64,000 bases of DNA from Oscillospiraceae bacterium (lineage in GTDB: Bacteria > Bacillota > Clostridia > Oscillospirales > Oscillospiraceae). Below are positions 51,612 through 60,003 of the stretch, piece by piece. The notes beneath the pieces were generated by a model that was given only the letters and a program-made list of their open reading frames with translations, was not told where the DNA came from and made no database searches. Numbering within the stretch: position 1 is the first letter of the stretch; the number at the start of each line of letters is the position of its first letter. The position numbers and the translations under genes were made by a program. The stretch spans positions 124,001-188,000 of the forward strand of contig CAJTCG010000006.1 of NCBI GenBank assembly GCA_910574635.1, in the 5' to 3' direction.

Positions 51612-53159
51612 TCAATTTCCTTGAAGCTCTGAAAATACCCTGGGGAACGCGGCAATGACGTCCTCCGGCGTGACGCAGTACTCCGTCAGCGCCTCCGCCG
51701 CCAGGTCCCCGGCCCGGCCGTGCATCCACACGGCCCCCGCCGCCGCCATCACCGGGCCGGCCCCCTGGGCAAGCAATGAGGCGATGAGCCCCGTCAGCAC
51801 GTCGCCGCTTCCTCCCTTGGCCAGGCCGGAATTGCCGGTGGTGTTCACCAGCACGTTCCCCTCCGGCCCGGCGGTGACGGTCCGGTGGCCCTTCAGGACT
51901 AAAAAGCAGCCGTGCTCCCGGGCAAAGGCCCGGGCCGCGCCCACCGGGTCCCCGGCGGGATTTCCGCCGATGCGGGCAAACTCCCCGCCATGGGGGGTCA
52001 GGATGGTGACCCGCCCCCGGCGGCTGTCCAAACTATCTATATGTCCCTCCAGCGCGTTTATGCCGTCGGCGTCCAGAACCACCGGCTTTTCCGTCTGCCG
52101 GAGGAGGTCCCAGACCAGCTGCCGGGCGGACGCCCCCCGCCCCAGCCCCGGCCCCAGGGCCAGGACGCCGCAGCCCTCCAGCCGCTCCAGGAGCTCCGGC
52201 AGGGCCCGCCGGCTCAGCCGCCCCCGCCGGTCCGCCAGGGGGAAGGGCATGGCGGAGACACAGCGGACCGTCTCGATCTCCCAGATGCTCTCCGGCACCC
52301 CCAGGTACACCAGCCCGCAGCCGGACCGCACCGCCGCCGAGGCCGTGAGGTAGGGCGCGCCGGTATAGCCCACGGCCCCGCCCACGACGAGGACCTTGCC
52401 GAAATCCCCCTTGTGGCCGTCCTTCTTCCGGGGCGGCAGGGCCGCCCGGGCGAAGTCCGCCTCCACCGTCTGGACGGGGCAGGAAACCTCCCGGACCAGG
52501 GCGGCGGGGACGCCAATGTCATGGACGGTAACCCGCCCGGAGAGGACGGCCCCGTCCCCGGCGAACTGCCCGGTTTTTGGCATGGAGAAGGTGACGGTCC
52601 GATCCGCCCGGACGGCCCGGCCCAAAATCCGCCCCGTGTCCGCCTCCACGCCGCTGGCAATGTCGGCGGCAATCACCGTCCCCCTGCGGCAGGAGTTGAT
52701 AAGGTCCACGGCGGCGGCGAATTTGGAATCCGGGGCGATGTTCCGGGAGAGGCCCACACCGAAGACGGCGTCGACGACCACCTGGCTTCCCCGGGCCCAG
52801 GCGGCCTGGGCCTTGTCCTGGGGGTTGAAGTCCTCCAGCTCCACGCCGCACTCGCTGAGACGGCCCGTCTCCTCCATGGCGTCGGGGGTGAGGCGGTTAT
52901 AGTCCCCCACCAGGAAGACCCGAACCTTGAGGCCCATCAAAAAGAGGAGCCTTGCCGCGCCGATGCCGTCCCCGCCGTTGTTCCCCGCGCCGCAGAACAC
53001 CGCCGCCCGGCACTTCTGAGGCTTATCCGGCAGGGCGTCCAGAGCCGCCTGGGCCACCGCCGCCGCCGCCCGCTCCATCAGGTCGATGGAGGGAATCTTC
53101 CGCTCTTCTATGCCCCTTCGGTCCAGTTCCCGCATCTGCGCCGCCGCCGCCAGCTTCAT
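51612..53159 (-). CDS. nnr: Bifunctional NAD(P)HX epimerase/dehydratase
   Basis: A 515-residue fusion that repairs hydrated NADH and NADPH. The N-terminal YjeF_N epimerase (1-about 215) shows GAGNNGGDGIGAARLLFLMG, DAVFGVGLSRN and ADIASGVEADTG. The C-terminal ribokinase-like dehydratase (about 225-515) shows KVLVVGGAVGYTGAPYLTA, ALGPGLGR, VLDADGIN, LTPHGGEFAR and GNSGLAKGGSGDVLTGLIA. GGGAGG lies about 10 bases before the ATG. The gene heads the run nnr-lipoprotein-mazF. Confidence 0.96.
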   Translation of the reverse strand: MKLAAAAQMRELDRRGIEERKIPSIDLMERAAAAVAQAALDALPDKPQKCRAAVFCGAGNNGGDGIGAARLLFLMGLKVRVFLVGDYNRLTPDAMEETGRLSECGVELEDFNPQDKAQAAWARGSQVVVDAVFGVGLSRNIAPDSKFAAAVDLINSCRRGTVIAADIASGVEADTGRILGRAVRADRTVTFSMPKTGQFAGDGAVLSGRVTVHDIGVPAALVREVSCPVQTVEADFARAALPPRKKDGHKGDFGKVLVVGGAVGYTGAPYLTASAAVRSGCGLVYLGVPESIWEIETVRCVSAMPFPLADRRGRLSRRALPELLERLEGCGVLALGPGLGRGASARQLVWDLLRQTEKPVVLDADGINALEGHIDSLDSRRGRVTILTPHGGEFARIGGNPAGDPVGAARAFAREHGCFLVLKGHRTVTAGPEGNVLVNTTGNSGLAKGGSGDVLTGLIASLLAQGAGPVMAAAGAVWMHGRAGDLAAEALTEYCVTPEDVIAAFPRVFSELQGN

Positions 53160-53197
53160 GTGTCTGTACCTCCCGCGTGTCGATATTTGATAGATTG

Positions 53198-53226
53198 ATT
53201 ATAGCGGATTTCCGGCGGGAACGCAA
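53198..53226 (-). promoter_or_regulatory. Promoter of nnr
   Basis: Minus strand TTGCGT (53221-53226), 17-base spacer and TATAAT (53198-53203), about 40 bases before the nnr start. Confidence 0.6.
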
Positions 53227-53235
53227 TCGGGAACC

Positions 53236-53264
53236 TTGCGTTTGTCCGGAAAAGCCGCTAAAAT
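53236..53264 (+). promoter_or_regulatory. Promoter of the XRE gene
   Basis: TTGCGT (53236-53241), 17-base spacer and TAAAAT (53259-53264). It is back to back with the nnr promoter, only 10 bases apart. Confidence 0.6.
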
Positions 53265-53378
53265 GGGGAGCGCAACCCAAAGTTTACATGGATTTCTTCA
53301 AACGCAACACCAAATCGCTGGCGCTGCGCCGCCCGCTCCGGCAGAATAAGGGCACCAAATTCAAGGAGGATTACCCAA

Positions 53379-54266
53379 ATGTCGTTTTCCGAAAACCTGC
53401 AGTTCATCCGGGCCCAGGCCGGAATCACCCAGGAGCAGCTGGCGGAACAGCTGGACGTCAGCCGCCAGTCTGTCAGCAAGTGGGAGGGCGGTCAGAGCTT
53501 TCCCGAGATGGACACCCTGCTGCACATCTGCGACCTCTATAACGTGAACCTGGACACGCTCCTCCGAGGCAGCGTGGAGGAAAGCCGGGTGGCCGACACG
53601 GCCAAGTACGACGGCTTCATGACCCGCTTCGCCTGGAGAATCTCCCTGGCAGTTTCCGCCATCATCGCCGGCGTGGGCGTGAGCGGCCTGCTGGAGGTCC
53701 TGGGCGCACCGGAGGCCCTGGCGGGCGCGGCGCTCCTGCTGGTCATCACGGTGTGCGTGGTGGTCCTGGTGGTTTCCGGCATCGAGCTTGAAAACTTCCG
53801 CAGGAAAAACCCCGTGATCGCCGACTTCTACACCGAGGAGCAGAAGGAGGCCTTTCAGCGGAGATTCGTCTGGCACATCGCCGGAGGCGTGGGGGCAATC
53901 CTGTTCGCCGTGGTCCTGCTGCTGCTGTTTTTCTCCGCCTTCCCGGAGCGGGAGCCCTATGAGTCCTACAGCATGGCCTTTTTCCTGCTGATCATCGCCG
54001 GGGCGGTGTGGTCCTTCATCTACGGAAGCATCCAGCACGACAAATACGATGTGGAAAAGTACAACCGGGAGAACAATCCCTCGCCGGAGGCCAAGCGGCG
54101 AAACAATCTGGTGGGGACCGTCTGCACCGTCATCATGCTGCTGGCCACGGCCATTTACGTAGGGCTGGGCCTGGCCCTGTACATGTGGACGGCCTGGTGG
54201 GTGTTCGCCGTGGGGGGCATCCTCTGCGCTGTGGCCGCCGTGGTCCTGGGTCCCAAGGAGGAGTAA
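53379..54266 (+). CDS. XRE-family HTH regulator with membrane domain
   Basis: A 295-residue protein. The N-terminal XRE helix-turn-helix is at about 5-60 (FIRAQAGITQEQLAEQLDVSRQSVSKWEGGQ). Residues 85-290 hold about five membrane helices in pairs (FAWRISLAVSAIIAGVGVSG, LLLVITVCVVVLVVSGIEL, GAILFAVVLLLLFFSAF, IIAGAVWSFIYG, and two near the end). It should be a membrane-tethered repressor-like protein; the target is unknown. CAAGGAGG precedes the ATG. Confidence 0.9.
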   Translation: MSFSENLQFIRAQAGITQEQLAEQLDVSRQSVSKWEGGQSFPEMDTLLHICDLYNVNLDTLLRGSVEESRVADTAKYDGFMTRFAWRISLAVSAIIAGVGVSGLLEVLGAPEALAGAALLLVITVCVVVLVVSGIELENFRRKNPVIADFYTEEQKEAFQRRFVWHIAGGVGAILFAVVLLLLFFSAFPEREPYESYSMAFFLLIIAGAVWSFIYGSIQHDKYDVEKYNRENNPSPEAKRRNNLVGTVCTVIMLLATAIYVGLGLALYMWTAWWVFAVGGILCAVAAVVLGPKEE

Positions 54267-54270
54267 AAGC

Positions 54271-54299
54271 AAGCCCCGCCGGAGTACCCGGCGGGGCTT
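54271..54299. terminator. Bidirectional terminator
   Basis: AAGCCCCGCCGG and CCGGCGGGGCTT make a 12-bp stem with a 5-base loop between converging genes. Confidence 0.85.
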
Positions 54300-54305
54300 G
54301 TCTAT

Positions 54306-54923
54306 TCAGGCTTTCACCGGGACCCCGGCATCGTTCAGCGCCCGGCGGAGGCGGGGCAGGTCCCCGTCGAAAATCGCGCCGTCCATCCCCACAAACCAGG
54401 CCCCTTCAATGTTGATGTTCAAATCGTCGATGAAAAAGCACTCCTCCGCCCGGAGGCCGTACTCCCGGAGGAGGGTCTCATAAATCTCCGGCTGGGGCTT
54501 CAAAAGCTTCCAGTCGGCGGAGACAATTTTCCCGTCGAAGCACTCGCTCCCCGGGATGCGGTCAAAATACAGCGGCAGGTCCAGCTTGGCGTTGGACAGC
54601 AGATAAACGCCGTACCCCAAGCCTTTCAGCTCCCGGACAAGGTCCGCCATGCCCTCCATGGGCAGCAGCCAGCGCCGCCACCAGTTCAGGGTCAGCTCCC
54701 GGGCGGGGCCGTGGAGACGCTCCGGCAGGCGGCGGCAGATGACCGCCAGCCCATCCTCAAAGGAGAGCGTCCCCCGGTCCATCTGAATCCACTCCACGGA
54801 GCCGAAGACCTCCCGCAGAAGCAGGGCCCGATCCCCCTCCGGGACGCCCAGATCCTCCACGAATAAATAGGGCTTCCAGTGGATCAGCACGTTGCCCATG
54901 TCGAATACAACATTGCGGATCAT
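54306..54923 (-). CDS. HAD-family hydrolase, YihX-like
   Basis: A 205-residue HAD-IA protein. Motif I is VVFDMGNVLIHW (D9 nucleophile; the second Asp is Gly, as in YihX-type phosphatases), with YLLSNAKLDLPLYF (motif II), KLLKPQPEIYETLL (motif III) and EECFFIDDLNINIEGA (motif IV). YihX of E. coli is an alpha-glucose-1-phosphate phosphatase. This gene overlaps the GH13 glucosidase stop as ATGA, so a role in glucose-phosphate metabolism is plausible but inferred. Confidence 0.9.
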   Translation of the reverse strand: MIRNVVFDMGNVLIHWKPYLFVEDLGVPEGDRALLLREVFGSVEWIQMDRGTLSFEDGLAVICRRLPERLHGPARELTLNWWRRWLLPMEGMADLVRELKGLGYGVYLLSNAKLDLPLYFDRIPGSECFDGKIVSADWKLLKPQPEIYETLLREYGLRAEECFFIDDLNINIEGAWFVGMDGAIFDGDLPRLRRALNDAGVPVKA

Positions 54924-56623
54924 AGCGCCTCCTGTTCTCCGGCCCCGCAGGCCAGGACCACGATTTGATAGGTACGCAGCCACAGGCGGCCCTCCCGGTT
55001 CTCCAGGCCGCCGCAGTTGTTCAGCAGCACCCGGAAGGGCTCCGGGAAAGGTACGGAAGCCGTCCCCCGGCCATAGTGGCAGAGGACCAGAACCCGCGAC
55101 GTCTCCCCGGTCCGCCAGTAGGCAAAGATCTCCGGCTCCTCCCGGAACGCGGGGCAAAAGCCGCCATGGACCAGCACGTCCTCCCACTCCGGATCCTTCC
55201 GCAGGGCAAGCAAGCGCTTATACCACCCCCGGACGGACCGCTCCGAGGCGGCGTCGGCCTCCACGTTCAGCTCCGGATAGTTGGGGTTCACCGGGAACCA
55301 GGGCGTGCCGGAGGTGAACCCGGCGTGCTTGCCGCCGGTCCACTGCATGGGGGTCCGGGCGTTGTCCCGGCTGTGGCGGCGGCAGACCGCCATGGCCTCC
55401 GCCTCCGTCCGCCCGGCGGACCGCGCCGCCTGGTACTGGTCATGGGTGTTCAGATCCTCAAAGTCCTCCACCGTGCGGAAATCCCCGTTCCGCATGCCGA
55501 TCTCCTGGCCCTGGTAGAGGAAGGGGATGCCCCGCAGCAGCACGGACAGCGCCGCCAGGGCGGTGACGCTCTCATAGCAAGCGTCCCCCTCGGGAAGGAA
55601 GATGCCGGGGGCCCGGGGCCGGTCGTGGTTTTCCAGGACGTTGGCCAGGAAAACAGCGCTCCCGGCGTTCTCCTGGGCCTGGAAAATCGCGTCCCGCCAG
55701 GTCTTGAAATCAAAGGGCTTGTACTGATACCAGAAGGGCCCCCGGTGGCCGGCGAGAAAGTGCCCAAAGTCGAAGAGGGTGGAGAAATAGCCCTCCGGCC
55801 CGCCGAACTCCGCCACCCGCTCCGGGGTAATGCTGTATACCTCGCCCACGGTAAAGGCATCGTGGGGCAGGAAGCACTCCCGTTTCAGCTGGTTCAAAAA
55901 CGCGCCGATCTCCGCCGTCCGGGGCAGCATTTTGGACACGGCGCAGGTGCCGTCGGGGCTGTCGGCGGGGCCGTCCTGGAAACGCAGGTCCTTTTTCAGA
56001 TTGATGATGGCGTCCAGCCGGAAGCCGGAAACCCCCTTGTCCAGCCACCAGTTTACCATATCGCAGATCTCCCGCCGGACCTCCGGGTTTTCCCAGTTCA
56101 GGTCCGGCTGCTCCTTGGCGAAGGTGTGGAAGTAATAGAGGTCCGATCCGGGCAGACGCTCCCAGCAGCTCCCGCCGAACTCCGCCCGCCAGTTGTTGGG
56201 CGGGCCGCCGTTCCGCCCCGGTTTTAAGTAGAAGTACTGCCCGTACTTGCCCGCCGGGTCCCGGACGGCCTCCCGGAACCAGGGATGCTGGTCGGAGCAG
56301 TGGCTGACCACCAGGTCCATCACCAGGTACATTTCCCAGCGCTTCAACTCCCGGATCAGGGCCTCCAGGTCCTCCATGGTCCCGAAGCAGGGATCGACGC
56401 CGTAATAGTCGGAAATGTCATACCCCTGGTCCACCATGGGAGAGGGATAGACCGGGGAGAGCCAGAGGATGTCCACCCCCAGGTCCTTCAAATAGTCCAG
56501 CTTGGAGAGGACGCCGGGCAGGTCCCCGATTCCGTCCCCGTTGCCGTCCAGGAAGCTCTTGGGGTAGATTTGGTACGCAATTTTGTTCCGCCACCAGGGG
56601 CGGGAGGCATTTGCCATCGTCAT
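54920..56623 (-). CDS. GH13 alpha-glucosidase (oligo-1,6-glucosidase type)
   Basis: A 567-residue GH13 enzyme of typical length. The start (WWRNKIAYQIYPKSFLDGNGDGIGDLPGV) is that of the GH13_31 subfamily. Catalytic parts: nucleophile Asp in GVSGFRLDAIINL, acid Glu in FTVGEVYSI and the transition-state Asp in VLENHDRPR. The conserved region I reads DLVVSHCSDQHPW where relatives have DLVVNHTS. It should hydrolyse short alpha-1,6 or alpha-1,4 glucosides in the cytoplasm. It is coupled to the HAD gene. Confidence 0.93.
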   Translation of the reverse strand: MTMANASRPWWRNKIAYQIYPKSFLDGNGDGIGDLPGVLSKLDYLKDLGVDILWLSPVYPSPMVDQGYDISDYYGVDPCFGTMEDLEALIRELKRWEMYLVMDLVVSHCSDQHPWFREAVRDPAGKYGQYFYLKPGRNGGPPNNWRAEFGGSCWERLPGSDLYYFHTFAKEQPDLNWENPEVRREICDMVNWWLDKGVSGFRLDAIINLKKDLRFQDGPADSPDGTCAVSKMLPRTAEIGAFLNQLKRECFLPHDAFTVGEVYSITPERVAEFGGPEGYFSTLFDFGHFLAGHRGPFWYQYKPFDFKTWRDAIFQAQENAGSAVFLANVLENHDRPRAPGIFLPEGDACYESVTALAALSVLLRGIPFLYQGQEIGMRNGDFRTVEDFEDLNTHDQYQAARSAGRTEAEAMAVCRRHSRDNARTPMQWTGGKHAGFTSGTPWFPVNPNYPELNVEADAASERSVRGWYKRLLALRKDPEWEDVLVHGGFCPAFREEPEIFAYWRTGETSRVLVLCHYGRGTASVPFPEPFRVLLNNCGGLENREGRLWLRTYQIVVLACGAGEQEAL

Positions 56624-56678
56624 ACACCGCCTATCGGGAAACCGCGCCTGGAGGCCGGGCCTCCGGGCGCGGTTCCAT

Positions 56679-59093
56679 TTATTTTTTTCCGCCGAAAATG
56701 CTCTTGAGGAAGCCGCCCTTTTCCCGTTCCTTTTTCTCCGGCGGCTTTTTCCCCTCCGGCTTGGGGGGGGCTTTGGGCTTCCCGCCGCTTTTCAGGCGCT
56801 CCAGCGCCTCCACGGCGTGCTGGTAGTCCTGCCGGGCGGCGGCTTCGTAGAGCTCTCTGGCCCGCTCCTCGCTGGCGTCCACGCCCTTGCCGTGCTCATA
56901 GCACCAGCCCAGGAGGTACTGCCCCCGGGCCTGGCCCTGGGCCGCGGCGTGGTTGTACCAGAACACGGCGTTCTGCCAGCTCTGCTCCACACCCTCCCCG
57001 GTTTCGTAGAGATAGCCCAGGTTGCAGGCCCCCGTGGCGTCCCCGGCCTCGGCGGCTTTTCTGTACCACTCCGCCGCCTCGGCGGGGTCCTTTTTCGCCA
57101 CGCCCTGGCCCGACTCGCAGCAGTACCCGTAGTTGCACATGGCCCGGGGATAGCCCGCCTCCGCCGACAGCTTGTAAAGCCGGGCGGCTTCCAGGGCGCT
57201 TTTCTCCACGCCCCGGCCCGTCTCATACATATAGCCCAGGTTGCACTGGCCCGCCGGGTCTCCCTTTTCCGCCGCCCGGCGGTAAAAGTCCACGGCCCGC
57301 TCCAGGCTCTGTTCCACACCCTCGCCGAACTCATAGCACACGCCCAGGTTGCACAGCGCCCGGAGATAGCCCCCGTCCGCCGCCCGCTGGTACCACCGGG
57401 CCGCCTCGGCGTCGTCCCGTTCCATGCCCTTGCCGTACTTGCAGCACAGTCCCAGGCAGAACATGCCCCTGGGATCGTCCTGCTCGGCGGCCTTGCGGTA
57501 CCAGTGGACCGCCCGGGTTAGGTTCTCCTCCACGCCGCTTCCCGTCTCATAGCACCAGGCCAGGTTGCACATGGCCCGGGAGAAGCCCTGCTGGGCGGCG
57601 GCGCTGTACCACTTTACCGCTTCCTCCCAGCTCTGCTCCACGCCCCGGCCGGATTCGTACATAAAGCCCAGGTTGCACATGCCGGGGGCGTTGCCCATCT
57701 CGGCGGCTTTGCGGTAGAGCTCCGCCGCCTTCTCGTCGCTCTGGGGCACGCCCTCCCCCCGCTCATAGCACACGCCCAGATCGCAGATGGCCGGGGCGGA
57801 CCCCGCGTCGGCGGCCTTCTGATACCACCGGGCGGCCTCCTCCGCGTCCTGGGCGGCGCCGATGCCGTAGTCATAGGCCCGGGCTACGCTGAAAAGGCCC
57901 CTGGGGTCCCCCTGGTCCGCGGCCCGTTTGTACCAGGTGAAGGACTCCTCCAGGTTTTTCTCCACACCCTTGCCGTGCTCATAGCACCAGGCCAGGTTGC
58001 ACATCCCCCGCGACAGCCCGCCGGCGGCGGCCCGTTTGTACCACTCCGCGGCGCTCTCCCAGCTCTGCTCCACGCCCTCGCCGCACTCATACATAAAGCC
58101 CAGGCAGCACGCGCCGTCCTCGTCCCCCTGGTCGGCGGCCTTGCGGTAGAACTCCGCCGCCGCGGCCTTGTCCGCGGGCACGCCCCGCCCCCGCTCATAG
58201 CACAGCCCCAGGCACAGATAGCCCCGGGGGTATTCCTGGTCCGCCGCCGCCCGATAGAGCCGCACGGCCTCGGCGAAGTCCCGCTTCACCCCCTCGCCAT
58301 GCTCATAGCACCAGGCCAGGTTGCACAGCGCCCGGGGATAGCCCTTATCCGCCGCTTTTCTATACCAGTCCACGGCGCTCTCCCAGCTCTGCTCCACGCC
58401 CCGGCCGGACTCATACATAAAGCCCAGGCAGCACATGCCGGGGGCGCTGCCCTGCTCGGCGGCGGCGGTGTACCATTTCACGGCCTGTTCCACGTCCTGC
58501 TCTACGCCCTCGCCGAACTCCAGGCAGCGGCCCAGCTCCGTCTGGGCGCCGGGATAGCCCAGCCACGCGGCGGACTGATACCATTTGGCGGCCTCCGCTT
58601 CGTCGGGCTCCACGCCGCTGCCCCGGCGGTAAGCCTCCGCCAGGAGGAACTGGGCCCGGGGAAAGCCCTGCTCCGCCCCCTTCTGGAAGCATTTCAGAGC
58701 CTTGTCATAGTCCGTCTCCACGCCGATGCCGTATGTATAGCAGTAGCCCAGGTTCGTCAAGGCGGGCATGTACTCCTGCTCCGCCGCCTGGGCATAGAGC
58801 ATCACGGCCTGCTTGGGGTCCGCCGGCACGCCCACGCCCGCCTCCAGGCACCAGCCCAGATTCGTCAGGCCCAGGGGATCGTTCAGCGCCGCCGCCCGCT
58901 GGTAGGCGGCCAGGGCGTCGGTTTCCCGCTTCTCGTCCACCGCCTGGTTTCCCAGGTTCACCCAGTCGGAGGCGGTCATCTCCTCCTCTGTCAGGGCGGT
59001 GAAGAAGGTCCCCCCGCAGCGGGGGCAGATATCCGGCTCCTCCTCGGCCACAAAGCCGCAGTCGGGGTTTTCACAGCGATAGAAATCCATCAT
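56679..59093 (-). CDS. Sel1-repeat (SLR) protein with N-terminal zinc ribbon
   Basis: An 804-residue protein. Residues 7-26 form a zinc-ribbon-like pair (CENPDC and CPRC). From about residue 71 to 755 stand 19 Sel1-like repeats of 36 residues, each near AxGxCNLGxxYExGxGVxxxxxxAxxWYxxAAxxG. A basic Pro/Lys tail closes it (KPKAPPKPEGKKPPEKKERE). Higher-order copying is visible: repeats 5, 8, 12 and 18 all carry GVEQSW, and repeats 6, 9 and 13 all carry CNLAWCYE. SLR proteins act as scaffolds for other proteins. It lies 55 bases before the GH13 gene and 11 bases after ttcA-like, all minus strand. Confidence 0.92.
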   Translation of the reverse strand: MMDFYRCENPDCGFVAEEEPDICPRCGGTFFTALTEEEMTASDWVNLGNQAVDEKRETDALAAYQRAAALNDPLGLTNLGWCLEAGVGVPADPKQAVMLYAQAAEQEYMPALTNLGYCYTYGIGVETDYDKALKCFQKGAEQGFPRAQFLLAEAYRRGSGVEPDEAEAAKWYQSAAWLGYPGAQTELGRCLEFGEGVEQDVEQAVKWYTAAAEQGSAPGMCCLGFMYESGRGVEQSWESAVDWYRKAADKGYPRALCNLAWCYEHGEGVKRDFAEAVRLYRAAADQEYPRGYLCLGLCYERGRGVPADKAAAAEFYRKAADQGDEDGACCLGFMYECGEGVEQSWESAAEWYKRAAAGGLSRGMCNLAWCYEHGKGVEKNLEESFTWYKRAADQGDPRGLFSVARAYDYGIGAAQDAEEAARWYQKAADAGSAPAICDLGVCYERGEGVPQSDEKAAELYRKAAEMGNAPGMCNLGFMYESGRGVEQSWEEAVKWYSAAAQQGFSRAMCNLAWCYETGSGVEENLTRAVHWYRKAAEQDDPRGMFCLGLCCKYGKGMERDDAEAARWYQRAADGGYLRALCNLGVCYEFGEGVEQSLERAVDFYRRAAEKGDPAGQCNLGYMYETGRGVEKSALEAARLYKLSAEAGYPRAMCNYGYCCESGQGVAKKDPAEAAEWYRKAAEAGDATGACNLGYLYETGEGVEQSWQNAVFWYNHAAAQGQARGQYLLGWCYEHGKGVDASEERARELYEAAARQDYQHAVEALERLKSGGKPKAPPKPEGKKPPEKKEREKGGFLKSIFGGKK

Positions 59094-59104
59094 TTCTTCC
59101 TCCC

Positions 59105-59977
59105 TCAGATGTCCGCTCCGCCGCCGAAAACCGGGGAGCCGTTGTATAGATCGGTAAAGGTATGGGCCGCGCCCCGGTACTTGAAGCCGGGGAAGGTGTC
59201 CAGCTGGACCCCGTGGATGGCCCGGAAAATGCTTTTTTCAATGTTGGGGTTGGTCTTTTTCAGCTCCCGCAGGAGGAGCTTGATCTCCTGGCGCTTGCTC
59301 TCCCCGATCCCGTCGCCGGAGGCGTCCCGGGCTTCGGTAAAGCGGCAGGCGCACTGGAGAAAATGAAGTTCGTTGTAATCCCGCCAGCGGACAATGGCGT
59401 CCTCATGGACGCAGTACAGCGGGCGGATCAGCTCCATGCCGGGGAAATTTTTGCTGCGGAGCTTGGGGGGCATGGCCTGGAGCTGCGCGCCGTAAAAAAG
59501 GCCCAGCAGCGTAGTCTCGATGACATCGGAGAAGTGATGGCCCAGGGCGATTTTGTTGCAGCCTAAGTCCCGGGCCCTGGCATAGAGGCAGCCCCGGCGC
59601 ATCCGGGCGCAGAGGTAGCAGGGGTTTTTGTCCACCTGGACCGTCACGTCGAAGATATCGCTTTCAAACAGCGTCAGGGGGATGCCCAGACGCCCGGCGC
59701 TCTCCTCCAGCACGCGGCGGTTTGCCGGGTTGTAGCCCGGGTCCATAGCCAGGAAGGTGAGGGCAAAGGGCCGGTCCGTGTGCTTTTGCAGTTCCTGCAT
59801 CAGCTTGGCCAGGACGAAGGAGTCCTTCCCGCCGGAGACGCACACGGCGATATGGTCCCCCGGGGAAACCAGCTCGTACCGCTTCACGGCGGCGATGAAG
59901 GGATTCCACAGGGATTTTCGATAGGTCTTGATGAGACTGCGCTCGGCAGTCTCCTGTGGGGTAAGCTCACGGGACAT
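59105..59977 (-). CDS. TtcA-like tRNA thiolation (PP-loop) protein
   Basis: A 290-residue PP-loop ATPase of the TtcA/TilS/Ncs6 group. ATP motif is CVSGGKDSFVLAKLM, followed by YNPANRR, a CYLCARMRRG Cys pair and GHHFSDVIETTLLGLFYG, with a later CACRF. Relatives thiolate tRNA cytidine 32 using an Fe-S cluster. The ATG at 59977 has AGGAG 8 bases upstream. It is the second gene of the run starting with the cardiolipin synthase, 26 bases downstream of it. Confidence 0.88.
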   Translation of the reverse strand: MSRELTPQETAERSLIKTYRKSLWNPFIAAVKRYELVSPGDHIAVCVSGGKDSFVLAKLMQELQKHTDRPFALTFLAMDPGYNPANRRVLEESAGRLGIPLTLFESDIFDVTVQVDKNPCYLCARMRRGCLYARARDLGCNKIALGHHFSDVIETTLLGLFYGAQLQAMPPKLRSKNFPGMELIRPLYCVHEDAIVRWRDYNELHFLQCACRFTEARDASGDGIGESKRQEIKLLLRELKKTNPNIEKSIFRAIHGVQLDTFPGFKYRGAAHTFTDLYNGSPVFGGGADI

Positions 59978-60003
59978 ATGTGATTCTCCTAGCCAAAGAC
60001 GTT

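Noticed and set aside
56900-58900. Regularly spaced DNA repeats resembling an array
   Set aside because: The 108-base period is the Sel1 protein repeat; copies differ at synonymous and other sites and there are no unique spacers, so it is not a CRISPR.
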